Below are positions 16,925 through 24,944 of a DNA stretch of 64,000 nucleotides, one piece after another. A program made the translations under genes and the position numbers. The number at the start of each line of letters is the position of its first letter. Within the stretch, counting starts at the first letter, position 1. Source of the stretch: Rhodobacteraceae bacterium DSL-40 (lineage in GTDB: Bacteria; Pseudomonadota; Alphaproteobacteria; Rhodobacterales; Rhodobacteraceae); assembly GCA_003258405.1 (NCBI GenBank), contig QKPN01000007.1:59531-123530 (forward strand), given 5' to 3'. A model generated the notes under the pieces. That model searched no databases, was not told the origin of the DNA, and saw only the letters and a program-made list of their open reading frames with translations.

Positions 16925-17110
16925 GCCCGGCCGGTATTCCACCTCCACACCGGTTCGAGACTGATATTCTCACGAGTTTCTCTGGGAAATTAACAGATTC
17001 GCAAGCCTGTTCGCGCTTTCCTCCGGCTCGGGAATTTGGGCGGAAAGCAGAGCGGTCTTCGCCTTCACACGCCGCGTTCTTTCTAGAAGGGATGAAGGAG
17101 GATGAGTCGA

Positions 17111-18223
17111 ATGGCGAAGAAGCAGGTTGCCAACGATCCGGCGGGTCTACTCGCCGCCGTTTTCAGCGGCGGTTTTGGGGTCCAGACGCATCCGGCGCAA
17201 CAGACGTGCAGCGTCGAGGAAATCTCGCGGAAGGTTCTCACCTTCTGTTCCGAGCGGGCAATATCACCATTGCCGGCGGTCTATGAGCTGGTTTTCGGTT
17301 ACTTTGCCGGCGATCACGCCGAGATCGTTGAGGCGGTCGATGCGGAGCTTGCCAACGGTGGGATCGATACCGAGCGGGTGCTCGTGCTGCACGAGAAGTT
17401 CCTGCGCGGCAGCGATCTCGCAATGGCGGTGGACTGCATTGGAGCCGAGCTCGGTGTCGAACTCTCGTCGCTCGAACGGATCACCCGCAGCGGACTCGAT
17501 GGTGCGATCCGGTCGCGGGGCGAGCTCACACGGATTTCTTCTGGGCTGACCGGTCGGGCAAATTCACAGGAGATGATGCGGCTCGTGCAGCGCATTCGCG
17601 AGATTGTAGTGCAGGAGTCAAACAATGTTACGCTCATGACTGAAGGGCTTGATGTCGCGCGGAATCGGCTCGCCACGATCGAGCGGGATCTTGAGACCTG
17701 CGTCCGGGCGGCGAACACCGATTTCTTAACCGGCATTGCAAACCGCCGCGCGCTCGATGCGCGGCTTGCAGCGATGGTGCGGCGTTCCTGCAGCATCGAC
17801 GGGCATGACTTCGTGGTGATGTTCGACATCGACCATTTCAAGCGCGTCAACGATACCCATGGCCATGCGGTCGGAGACAATGTGCTGCGCGAGTTCGCGG
17901 GGCTTTTGAAACGGGAATGCAGCGCGATGGGTGCGTTTGGCGGGCGTTGGGGGGGCGAAGAATTCTGTGTGCTTCTTTCAAGTCGCGACGAGAACGGCGG
18001 GGCGATTTTCGCCGAGGCGGTGCGCCGGCGGCTTGAGGAGGTGCACTGGCAGCGCCTCTCCGACGGTGGCGAGATCGGTCAGATCACGGCTTCGGCCGGC
18101 TATGCGCTCCGGATCGAAGGGGATTGCCAGAACGTGCTCGTGGAACGTGCCGATCGTGCTCTCTACGCGGCCAAGCACCGCGGGCGGAACCTGTGCGTTG
18201 GTGCTCAAGAGCTTACCTTCTGA
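17111..18223 (+). CDS. Diguanylate cyclase (GGDEF domain, no inhibitory site)
   Basis: A 370-residue cytoplasmic protein that should synthesise cyclic di-GMP. The N-terminal 190 residues are helical with a coiled-coil-like stretch and match no domain I recognise; the GGDEF domain follows from about 195, with DFLTGIANRRALD, MFDIDHFKRVNDTHGHAVGD and the active-site WGGEEF near residue 280. The RxxD product-inhibition site that should lie five residues before GGEEF is absent. AAGGAGG abuts the first ATG (17102), so the second ATG, 9 bp further, was chosen. No membrane segments. Confidence 0.9.
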   Translation: MAKKQVANDPAGLLAAVFSGGFGVQTHPAQQTCSVEEISRKVLTFCSERAISPLPAVYELVFGYFAGDHAEIVEAVDAELANGGIDTERVLVLHEKFLRGSDLAMAVDCIGAELGVELSSLERITRSGLDGAIRSRGELTRISSGLTGRANSQEMMRLVQRIREIVVQESNNVTLMTEGLDVARNRLATIERDLETCVRAANTDFLTGIANRRALDARLAAMVRRSCSIDGHDFVVMFDIDHFKRVNDTHGHAVGDNVLREFAGLLKRECSAMGAFGGRWGGEEFCVLLSSRDENGGAIFAEAVRRRLEEVHWQRLSDGGEIGQITASAGYALRIEGDCQNVLVERADRALYAAKHRGRNLCVGAQELTF

Positions 18224-18293
18224 CAGCTGCCGGTTTCTCGGCTCTTCTTGATCCCGAAAGAATTTTCAAATCCAGGGATCTGCAAGGTGGACC

Positions 18294-19037
18294 TCAAAAC
18301 ATGGTTCGAACGTCGGCTGTCATGCCCAACCACTTGGGCAGTTCACCGATATCGGAGAGGACCACATCAGCGAGCACGGCGAGATCCTCCGTGCAGGCAA
18401 GGCCAGTTAGGACACCCACGGTGTGCATTCCCGCCGTGCGCCCGCTTGCGAGGTCATGCGTGCTGTCACCGATCATCGCGCAGCGCTCAGGTGCAAGACT
18501 TGTCATATCGCAGAAGGCGCGCAGCATGCCGGGGCCGGGCTTGGCGCCGTAGCCGCTGTCGTACCCGGCGATGAAGGCGAAGCGATCGAGCACGCCTGCG
18601 GCTTCCAGATGCGCGCGGGCGGGATCCTCGGCATCGTTGGTGGCAACCCCTAGGACGAAGCCTGCCCCGCGCAGGCGGTCGAGGAGTGGCACGAGTGGGA
18701 CGGCCTCGATCTGGGGAACGTCGGCCGTTGCCGCGGTGATGTGCCGCCGCACAGCGCGTTCGTCGAGATGGGGCCGAACATGGCGTATGGCCTCAACGAT
18801 TACCTCGAGCGTTCCGGCTATGATCGGGCTCGTCGGCGCGAAGCGGCGCGTCTCGAGGTCGTAGTGGAAGGCGCGGGCTAGGGCACGGGTGCTTTCGGGC
18901 TCGCCTCCCGTCAGGCCATGGATAAAATCCGCACACCAGTTCGCCCAAGTCCTCTCGAAATCGAAGAGTGTGCCGTCCTTGTCAAAAACGAGTCCCGCGA
19001 TCTCGGGCGGCGCGGAAGCATTCCGGGGCAAGATCAT
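18294..19037 (-). CDS. HAD-superfamily phosphatase, phosphoglycolate phosphatase-like
   Basis: A 247-residue hydrolase with all four HAD motifs: I in VFDKDGTLFDF (nucleophile Asp near 19), II in GVATND, III lysine in YGAKPGPGM and IV in MIGDSTHDLASG. A helical cap lies between motifs I and II as in Gph/PPase subgroup IA. It probably dephosphorylates a small metabolite such as 2-phosphoglycolate; exact substrate cannot be read. It stands alone, convergent with the diguanylate cyclase. Confidence 0.9.
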   Translation of the reverse strand: MILPRNASAPPEIAGLVFDKDGTLFDFERTWANWCADFIHGLTGGEPESTRALARAFHYDLETRRFAPTSPIIAGTLEVIVEAIRHVRPHLDERAVRRHITAATADVPQIEAVPLVPLLDRLRGAGFVLGVATNDAEDPARAHLEAAGVLDRFAFIAGYDSGYGAKPGPGMLRAFCDMTSLAPERCAMIGDSTHDLASGRTAGMHTVGVLTGLACTEDLAVLADVVLSDIGELPKWLGMTADVRTMF

Positions 19038-19139
19038 GTCGGGCCGAAATCCAGTTTCATTTGCTGAGGAGCACGAAGCCTAGTCCGGCCCGTGCCACCA
19101 CCGCAAGCGTAGTGGCGCGGGCCAGAGATCACGGCTGCA

Positions 19140-19430
19140 TCAGGTCCAGTTCGGGAGATCTCCGCCGGGCAGCGCGGCGCGAGCGCGGGCGATCTCGGCG
19201 GGGTCGACCGATGCTGCCCCGGCAAGTGCAAGTACATTCTCGTCCGACATCAGCACGAAATCGAGCAGGAAACCCAGAAACTCGGGGTCCGAATGCCGTG
19301 CCCGGAGGTCGGTGGCGGAAAGGCCGGTGGCGGCGAGGAAGTGCGATAGGGCTTCGGGATCGCCTGAAAGCCAGATCAGCGCATCCTGTGCGAGCGTTTT
19401 CGCAGCGTCGGTGTTCACGATGTGTCCCAT
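19140..19430 (-). CDS. DUF3572 family protein
   Basis: A 96-residue small acidic helical protein matching the alphaproteobacterial DUF3572 pattern: TLAQDALIWLSGDPEALSHFL near the start and DPEFLGFLLDFVLMSDENVLAL in the middle. Function unknown. It is divergent from the pleD-like gene, 97 bp away, an arrangement common in Rhodobacterales and in Rhizobiales, suggesting shared regulation. A GTG 12 bp further in is an alternative start. Confidence 0.8.
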   Translation of the reverse strand: MGHIVNTDAAKTLAQDALIWLSGDPEALSHFLAATGLSATDLRARHSDPEFLGFLLDFVLMSDENVLALAGAASVDPAEIARARAALPGGDLPNWT

Positions 19431-19527
19431 CAAAACGGGCGGCCCGAAACCATTCGTTAATACATTTCGCCCTAGTGTCCTAAGCGTTCGATGAACGGCT
19501 CTCAATATGTTTTCTGGAGGTGCCTGA

Positions 19528-20916
19528 ATGTCTGGTCGGGTTCTGGTTGTGGACGATGTGCCCACCAACCGACTGCTGTTGCGCGCCAAGCTTTCATCTG
19601 CCTACTACGACGTGGTCGTTGCTGAGAACGGCACGAGGGCGCTCGAGTTGGCGCGGAGCGAGCAGCCGGACATGATCATGCTCGACGTGATGATGCCGGA
19701 CATCGATGGCTTCACCGTCTGTTCGATCCTGAAGTCGCAGGAAGAGACGGCCCATATTCCAGTCATCATGGTGACCTCGCTAGACACGCCCGAGGAGCGG
19801 ATTCGCGGGCTCGAGGTGGGGGCGGACGATTTCCTGTCGAAGCCCTTCAACGACCTCGCGCTTTTTGCCCGCGTACGCAACCTCATGCGCATGAAGATGA
19901 TGTTCGACGAGTTGCGACTGCGCGACATGACCTCGCGCGAGTTGGGGCTCACCGACTACATTTCTGAACAGGACATGGAGCCCGAGGTCGGTGGCCCGAT
20001 CCTGCTCGCCCCGCGTTGCCAGCGCGAGGGCGAGGAATGGGATGCTTTCCTGCGCGATCGGCTGAACGTGCCGACGATTCTCACATCCTCGGAGCGTGAG
20101 GCACTCAACCTCGCCCGGCTTGAGCTGCCAGACTGTTTCGTGGTGCATCAACATCTGATGGAAGGCGGCGACGGGCTGCGATTCGTCTCTGCACTCCGGG
20201 CCCGGCCCGAGACGCGGCAGTCCGCGATCATCCTTGTCGTCGAAAATGGCGACATCCAAACCGCGGCAAAGGGGCTCGATCTCGGGGCGTCGGACTACAT
20301 CGAGGCGCCGTTCGATCCGAGCGAACTCGTCGCGCGGATCCGTTCGCAGCTCCGGCGCAAGCGGTATTCCGACTGGCTGCGCTCGAGTGTGCGCAACGGG
20401 CTAAAGATGGCAGTGATCGATCCGCTTACCGGGATCTACAACCGACGCTATGCCGCGCAGCACATGAACCGGGTGATGGAGCGGGCGCGCGAGATTGACG
20501 GGCTTTTCGCGGTGATGATGATCGATCTCGACAAGTTCAAGGTGATCAACGACCGCTACGGCCATGACGCTGGCGATGCGGTGCTGCGCGAGTTCTCTCG
20601 GCGGCTGCAGGAGAATATTCGCGGGGTGGATCTCGTTGCGCGCTTCGGCGGCGAGGAGTTCTTCGTTGCCATGCCGGATGTGGATCAGTTGGCAGCAGCA
20701 GCCGCGGCGGAGCGCATACGGGGCGCCATCGAGGGCGCTCCCTTCATTCTGCCCCATGGCGCAGGCGAGGCCCATGTTACGGTTTCGATCGGAGTAGCAA
20801 TCGCGGATTCCTCCGACGAGGATGCGGAAGCTATCATCCGCCGTGCGGACCTTGCGCTCTTTGAGTCGAAGGAAGGCGGCCGCAACCGGGTTTCCTTTTT
20901 CGCCCAGGCGGCCTGA
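19528..20916 (+). CDS. pleD: PleD-type response regulator with diguanylate cyclase output
   Basis: A 462-residue protein with the PleD domain order receiver, receiver-like adaptor, GGDEF. The first receiver has the acidic pocket VVDD and phospho-acceptor Asp53 in MLDVMMPD, with the conserved lysine in SKPFND. The second receiver (about 155-280) lacks an equivalent phosphorylation site. The cyclase has FGGEEF at 373-378 and an intact RxxD inhibition site (RGVD, 365-368) exactly five residues earlier, so the enzyme should be feedback-controlled by cyclic di-GMP. In Caulobacter PleD acts in cell-pole development. TCTGGAGG precedes the ATG. Confidence 0.95.
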   Translation: MSGRVLVVDDVPTNRLLLRAKLSSAYYDVVVAENGTRALELARSEQPDMIMLDVMMPDIDGFTVCSILKSQEETAHIPVIMVTSLDTPEERIRGLEVGADDFLSKPFNDLALFARVRNLMRMKMMFDELRLRDMTSRELGLTDYISEQDMEPEVGGPILLAPRCQREGEEWDAFLRDRLNVPTILTSSEREALNLARLELPDCFVVHQHLMEGGDGLRFVSALRARPETRQSAIILVVENGDIQTAAKGLDLGASDYIEAPFDPSELVARIRSQLRRKRYSDWLRSSVRNGLKMAVIDPLTGIYNRRYAAQHMNRVMERAREIDGLFAVMMIDLDKFKVINDRYGHDAGDAVLREFSRRLQENIRGVDLVARFGGEEFFVAMPDVDQLAAAAAAERIRGAIEGAPFILPHGAGEAHVTVSIGVAIADSSDEDAEAIIRRADLALFESKEGGRNRVSFFAQAA

Positions 20917-20922
20917 CGTTTT

Positions 20923-20944
20923 GGAACCGGATCAGCCGGGTTCC
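20923..20944. terminator. Stem-loop after pleD
   Basis: GGAACCGG and CCGGGTTCC form a stem with one bulged G around ATCAG, 7 bp after the pleD stop. No T run follows on the plus strand, so it may act as an mRNA 3' stabiliser or a bidirectional terminator. Confidence 0.4.
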
Positions 20945-20978
20945 GGATCGGGCGATTGAGAAGCCGGGGGCCGGGCTT

Positions 20979-21452
20979 TCAGTCCCGGTCCCTTTTCCCG
21001 TGTTCACGCTTGTCATGCGGACTACGACGCAGCGCTATGGCATAGGTTGCACGATCATCAGGCGGCATCTCCGCGATTTGTTCAGCGAGAAGGCGGGCAC
21101 CGTGCTCGGCGAGCTCGTCCAGCGAACGGCGTCCGGCCTCGAGAATGCCGCGCACCCGGTCGATGTCGAAGGGTTCTGCCTCAAGCGCATCGGCGAGCGC
21201 GCTGCGCTGCGCGCCGATGCGTTCGCGCGGGCCGATCCATTTGTCACGTCCCGCGCGCAGCTGGGCGATCATGTTTTCACGGTATGGTTCGGGCAGGTCC
21301 CGTGCCATTGCCCATTCTCCGCCTGGCGGCGGCCTGTCGGGCTTTCCATGCAGTGCGGCGCCGATCACGAGGCCGACGACGGCGAGATTCACGCAGAGAG
21401 AGGCGACGAGGGTCCAAGCGAGCCAGTTCCGCCGTATTTTGCCGGCTGTCAT
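20979..21452 (-). CDS. Periplasmic Spy/CpxP-like heavy-metal sensor protein
   Basis: A 157-residue protein with one N-terminal membrane anchor (WLAWTLVASLCVNLAVVGL) and a helical periplasmic domain. The LxxL-type pattern, the central MIAQLRAGRDKWIGPRERI and the paired helices with many Arg/Glu are those of the periplasmic heavy-metal sensor / CnrX-CpxP group. GGAGGG precedes the ATG, which lies 3 bp after the stop of the putative anti-sigma gene, so it is the third gene of the sigma-factor operon. It probably senses misfolding or metal stress and acts on the anti-sigma factor; inferred from order. Confidence 0.8.
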   Translation of the reverse strand: MTAGKIRRNWLAWTLVASLCVNLAVVGLVIGAALHGKPDRPPPGGEWAMARDLPEPYRENMIAQLRAGRDKWIGPRERIGAQRSALADALEAEPFDIDRVRGILEAGRRSLDELAEHGARLLAEQIAEMPPDDRATYAIALRRSPHDKREHGKRDRD

Positions 21453-21455
21453 GGT

Positions 21456-21875
21456 CTATCCCTCCGCAAGCGCCAAATCATAGAGCGCGGTCACGCCCGT
21501 CGCGGTGTCATCGTAGCTGGCCGTGTCGTAAATGCCGAAATTGTTTGAGAGGCTTACGCTGCCGCTGAGCCCGGCGCTGAAGCCGATCGCGGTGCAGACG
21601 ATGAGCGCCGCCGCCACGCGCCACCCGCCGAGACCCGCGAAGAGCCCGGCGAGACGTGCGCCGAGAGCTTGTGGCTTCGGTGCGGCGCGGGATACTCTTG
21701 GCGCTGCTGCCGCGCGTTCGGCGTCGAGGCCGGCGGCATCGGCTAGGATCGCGTTCATCAGTTCGAGACGGGGCGCGACAGTTTCCTTGCGCGCAGCTGC
21801 GAAGAAGGCCTCGAGCGAGGCGGCGTCGGCATGATCCCTGTCAGTCGTCATCGATCCATCCATCCTTCCCGTCAT
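21456..21875 (-). CDS. Probable membrane anti-sigma factor
   Basis: A 139-residue protein: a cytoplasmic N-terminal part of about 85 residues with ASLEAFFAAARKETVAPRLELMNAIL, one transmembrane helix at about 86-105 (WRVAAALIVCTAIGFSAGL), and a short C-terminal tail. Topology and position fit a single-pass anti-sigma factor; it lacks the zinc HxxxCxxC motif. The ATG at 21875 overlaps the sigma gene stop (ATGA); an internal ATG at 21851 with AAGGATGG upstream is an alternative start. Confidence 0.7.
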   Translation of the reverse strand: MTGRMDGSMTTDRDHADAASLEAFFAAARKETVAPRLELMNAILADAAGLDAERAAAAPRVSRAAPKPQALGARLAGLFAGLGGWRVAAALIVCTAIGFSAGLSGSVSLSNNFGIYDTASYDDTATGVTALYDLALAEG

Positions 21876-22465
21876 TGTGGCTCTCCGGCAAGTCCGAGTT
21901 CGGAGCGCCTAGGGGTGAGTTCCGCCGCGAGCGCGCGGCGGGCGCGGGTGAGCAGGCTCTCGACCGCTTCGATGCTCGTCTCCATGATCTCGGCGATCTC
22001 CGGGTTGCTGCGCTCTTCCATGTGCCGGAGCACGATAGCAAGGCGTTGACGTTCCGGCAGGGCCGCGAGGGCCGCGGAAAGGGCGGCAGCACGATCGCTC
22101 TCCTCGAGGCGAGTGACCACGCCCTGCGTATCGTCCGCCATCTCGGGTATTGCATCCGTGGTATGCTCGCGCCGCTTGCGCAATCGGTCGACGCAGAGAT
22201 TGCTCGTGATCCGGTAGAGCCAGGTCGAGACCTTGGCGCCGTTCTTCTGCCAGTTGGGGGCAATGCGCCAGAGCCGGAGCATGGCTTCTTGCGTCACATC
22301 CTCCGCCTCCGCCGGATCGTGCAGCATGCGCTGCGCGACAGCAAAAATCCGCGGAGTGAAGCGCCGGGTGAGCTCTCGCGCGGCCGACTGGTCGCCCGCA
22401 GCGTAGGCCGCGAGCAGGTCCGTGTCGGCCGGTCCGGTGGACCTGCTGGAGGGAAGAGGTCTCAT
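21872..22465 (-). CDS. ECF-type RNA polymerase sigma factor
   Basis: A 197-residue sigma-70 family member with only regions 2 and 4. Region 2 is visible as MLHDPAEAEDVTQEAMLRLW with the WQKNGAKVSTWLYRITSNL promoter-melting helix; region 4 as LPERQRLAIVLRHMEERSNPEIAEIM, described in two halves around residues 125-165. It is the first gene of a three-gene operon with the putative anti-sigma and Spy-like genes, and lies 87 bp downstream of the EF-hand gene on the same strand. Its trigger is probably envelope or metal stress. Confidence 0.92.
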   Translation of the reverse strand: MRPLPSSRSTGPADTDLLAAYAAGDQSAARELTRRFTPRIFAVAQRMLHDPAEAEDVTQEAMLRLWRIAPNWQKNGAKVSTWLYRITSNLCVDRLRKRREHTTDAIPEMADDTQGVVTRLEESDRAAALSAALAALPERQRLAIVLRHMEERSNPEIAEIMETSIEAVESLLTRARRALAAELTPRRSELGLAGEPQ

Positions 22466-22516
22466 GCGACTCGTCTTGGCTCAAACGGATGCCTCAGTCA
22501 CCCTGAAAAGCGGGGT

Positions 22517-22540
22517 ATGCGCCCCCAGGCGGGGGCGCAT
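22517..22540 (-). terminator. Strong hairpin between EF-hand gene and sigma operon
   Basis: ATGCGCCCCC pairs perfectly with GGGGGCGCAT around an AGGC loop (10-bp stem). It sits 12 bp after the EF-hand stop on the minus strand, with a short T run (TTTT, 22506-22509) a few bases later. It probably terminates or attenuates read-through into the sigma gene. Confidence 0.6.
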
Positions 22541-22552
22541 CCGCTGCTTCGG

Positions 22553-23218
22553 TCAGTTCCAGCCCTGCTGGCCATTGCCGCCGCCGCGCATCTGGCAGGC
22601 GCCGTCTTCATTCTGCATGGCACTGCGCATCTGGCCGCGCGGGCCGTCGCCGCCGCGCATGCCGCGCTCGTCATCCGTCATTCGACCCCGCTGCATCTGG
22701 CCCTTACCCCCGTCCGAACTGCTGTGGCGTCCATGGCTACTCATCAGCCCGGTGGGCAGCGCAGCTGCTTCGGCCTCCGAGATCGCGGCGTCGCGGTCCT
22801 CGTCGGCGAAGCTCAGAAGCATGTTTACCCTCTGATCGGCAAACGCCGCGATGGGGGCCTGGCCTGCTTCGGTCGCGCCGACCATGGCAAGAATCCGGTC
22901 GGCGCGCTGCTGTGCGCGATCGACACCGAAGATGTTGCCGAAGCCATTGCGGGGCTCGGGCATCTGCGCCGCGATCTCTGCGCGGTCCAGATTGCCGTCG
23001 GCGCTGGTGTCAGCGTCTGCAAAGCGTTCGGTGGCACGGGTAACCAGTTCGTCGCGGCTGAGGAGACCATCGCCATTGGTGTCGATCATGGTGAAGTCGA
23101 TCTCGCGCGCCATGCCGGGGCCGCCGTGGCTGAAGCCGGTATCCGCGACCGCAAGGCCGGTTGCGCCGAGCGTTCCCAGCAGGATGGCGGCGGCGGTGAG
23201 GCGGGACTTGGTGGTCAT
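22553..23218 (-). CDS. Secreted EF-hand calcium-binding protein
   Basis: A 221-residue exported protein with a cleavable signal peptide (AAAILLGTLGATGLAVA, cleavage near residue 26). It has EF-hand loops DTNGDGLLSRDE and DTSADGNLDRAE, and a weaker third loop DEDRDAAISEAE, followed by a Gly/Met/Arg/Gln-rich tail of about 50 residues. AGGAGAGC precedes the ATG at 23218; the open frame upstream of it is not coding. It lies just upstream of the sigma-factor operon on the same strand and may share its promoter or be a sensor of Ca2+ or metals in the envelope; that link is inferred. Confidence 0.85.
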   Translation of the reverse strand: MTTKSRLTAAAILLGTLGATGLAVADTGFSHGGPGMAREIDFTMIDTNGDGLLSRDELVTRATERFADADTSADGNLDRAEIAAQMPEPRNGFGNIFGVDRAQQRADRILAMVGATEAGQAPIAAFADQRVNMLLSFADEDRDAAISEAEAAALPTGLMSSHGRHSSSDGGKGQMQRGRMTDDERGMRGGDGPRGQMRSAMQNEDGACQMRGGGNGQQGWN

Positions 23219-23398
23219 CTTGCTCTCCTGGACTTTTCCGGCTGGTGTGTGCCGTTCTGATGTGAGGTCAAACGGGCGGGATGCGGATTTCCGGCGCAAA
23301 AAAGTTATCACGGGAGCGCGAGGCGGTGGGGCTGGCTGCGCGGGCCGGCATCGGCTATGTTCCCGCCCATGATCGAGACGAAAGAGAACGGGACTGGC

Positions 23399-23791
23399 AT
23401 GGAGACGCCACGCGACACCAAACAGTCGATCTTGCGGGGCTGGCGGCGGCGCTGCCCGGCCTGCGGCGAGGGGCATATGATGGAGGGGTATCTGGATGTG
23501 GCTCATGCCTGCCCGGCATGTGGCACCGAGCTTTACCACCATCGCGCGGATGACGGGCCGGCCTGGGCAACGATCCTGCTCTCGGGCCATATCATGGCGC
23601 CGCTCATGCTCATCGTCTTCGAGGTTTTCCGGCCCCAGGGCTGGGTGATGGCTCTTGGGTTTTCGGTGGTCTTCGTGCTGCTCTCTCTCTGGATGCTGCC
23701 CCGCATCAAGGGCGCTTTCGTCGGGCTGCAATGGGCCAAGCGGATGCACGGCTTTGGCGTCTCGCCTTCGGATGCGATGACGGGAGCCTGA
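23399..23791 (+). CDS. DUF983 family zinc-ribbon membrane protein
   Basis: A 130-residue protein with an N-terminal zinc ribbon (CPACGEG...CPACGTEL) and two transmembrane helices (ATILLSGHIMAPLMLIVF and VMALGFSVVFVLLSLWML), the layout of the alphaproteobacterial DUF983 family, which is often near cytochrome oxidase genes; function unknown. The start is uncertain: ATG at 23399 gives the family's usual length, and ATG at 23369 is possible. The stop is 4 bp before the GTG of the Nudix gene. Confidence 0.82.
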   Translation: METPRDTKQSILRGWRRRCPACGEGHMMEGYLDVAHACPACGTELYHHRADDGPAWATILLSGHIMAPLMLIVFEVFRPQGWVMALGFSVVFVLLSLWMLPRIKGAFVGLQWAKRMHGFGVSPSDAMTGA

Positions 23792-23795
23792 ACAG

Positions 23796-24482
23796 GTGGC
23801 CGAGCCGGATGCGGCGGCGCGGATCCGAGATGCCGCAACCATCATACTCGTACGTGAGCGCAGCGGGGTTCCGCAGGTCCTGATGGGTCAGAGGGGTGCG
23901 AAGGCCGTCTTCATGCCCGACAAGTTCGTCTTTCCAGGTGGAGCGCTTGACGCGGAAGACACGGCGCTGGCTCAAGAGGCCCCGGAGGATGCCGAAACAC
24001 GTGCACGGCTCTTGGTGCGCAGCAATCCTGAGGTGGCGCGCGCGCTTCCCTACACGGCAGTGCGCGAGCTCTGGGAGGAGACCGGAATCATGCTCGGCCG
24101 GGCCGATGCCGGCGCCGCTGCGCGGCCGGTTCCCCCCGGGTGGGCGGGGTTTTACGCTCGCGGCGTCGTGCCAGATGTCTCCGCGCTTCGACTTGTTTTC
24201 CGGGCGATCACCCCCCCGGGCCGTCCGCGGCGGTTCGATGCACGCTTCTTTCTCTACGAGACGGGCGGGGAGTGGGCGGATGATGCCCATACGCTCGAGA
24301 ACGACGGCGAGCTGCGGCATCTGCAGTGGCTCGACATCGCCGCGGCGCGGCAGATGCCCTTGCCCTTCATAACCGAGGTTGTCCTCTCGGAAATGGAAGC
24401 GCGGCTCGCCGCTCCGGGAGAGGCTCGACCGGTGCCGTTCTTCGATCATGCCGAGGATGGCTCGCATTTCCGCTTGCTCTGA
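23796..24482 (+). CDS. Nudix hydrolase, NUDT7/NUDT19-like with split Nudix box
   Basis: A 228-residue pyrophosphohydrolase starting at GTG, with GGGAG 10 bp upstream. The Nudix box is interrupted: the glycine part is in VFPGGALDAED (around residue 50) and, after about 40 inserted residues, the helix RELWEETGIML carries the metal-binding REx2EE core. This arrangement is typical of coenzyme A or acyl-CoA diphosphatases of the NUDT7/8/19 type. Partner of DUF983 in a two-gene operon, a conserved pairing in Rhodobacterales. Confidence 0.87.
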   Translation: MAEPDAAARIRDAATIILVRERSGVPQVLMGQRGAKAVFMPDKFVFPGGALDAEDTALAQEAPEDAETRARLLVRSNPEVARALPYTAVRELWEETGIMLGRADAGAAARPVPPGWAGFYARGVVPDVSALRLVFRAITPPGRPRRFDARFFLYETGGEWADDAHTLENDGELRHLQWLDIAAARQMPLPFITEVVLSEMEARLAAPGEARPVPFFDHAEDGSHFRLL

Positions 24483-24484
24483 TC

Positions 24485-24512
24485 TTGACAGAGCCATGCG
24501 GATAGGTAGAAG
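24485..24512 (+). promoter_or_regulatory. Candidate promoter of rpmG
   Basis: TTGACA (24485-24490) and TAGAAG (24507-24512) are separated by 16 bp and lie 76-103 bp upstream of the L33 start. A GC-rich hairpin region follows in the leader. Confidence 0.45.
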
Positions 24513-24587
24513 GACGCTCTGGAATTCTGGCCGCGCTCTCCGCGGCCCGGGCGGTTTTACGCGGGGACCCGCGGGGAAGGATGAGAG

Positions 24588-24755
24588 ATGGCGAAACCGA
24601 CGACGATTAAGATCCGGTTGAACTCGACCGCAGACACCGGACATTTCTACGTGACGAAGAAGAATTCGCGCACAATGACCGAAAAGATGGTTGTAAAGAA
24701 ATATGATCCGGTTGCGCGCAAGCACGTTGAATACAAGGAAGGCAAGATCAAGTGA
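24588..24755 (+). CDS. rpmG: Ribosomal protein bL33
   Basis: A 55-residue ribosomal large-subunit protein: [18 protein letters not shown] at the start, then [15 protein letters not shown] and [17 protein letters not shown] at the end, the exact length and pattern of alphaproteobacterial L33. It lacks the CxxC zinc pairs, so it is the zinc-independent form. GGAAGGA precedes the ATG and a terminator follows 50 bp after the stop. Confidence 0.97.
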   Translation: MAKPTTIKIRLNSTADTGHFYVTKKNSRTMTEKMVVKKYDPVARKHVEYKEGKIK

Positions 24756-24805
24756 TCTAGGCCCTCCGGACGCCTCAGCCCAATCCGGCGGGCAGAAAGC
24801 CGAAG

Positions 24806-24833
24806 AAGCCTGTCCATAGCGGCAGGCTTTTTT
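24806..24833 (+). terminator. Rho-independent terminator after rpmG
   Basis: AAGCCTG pairs with CAGGCTT around a ten-base loop and is followed by six T. It is 51 bp after the L33 stop codon. Confidence 0.85.
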
Positions 24834-24944
24834 CGTTCTCGGGGGAGATTGGCCCCTAGATCAGGACCGCTCCACAGATGGAGCGGTCCAGAGTTACGTC
24901 GGCTCGGAGCGTTTTTCGATCTGAAGGTGGTTGGTGGGCGGCCC

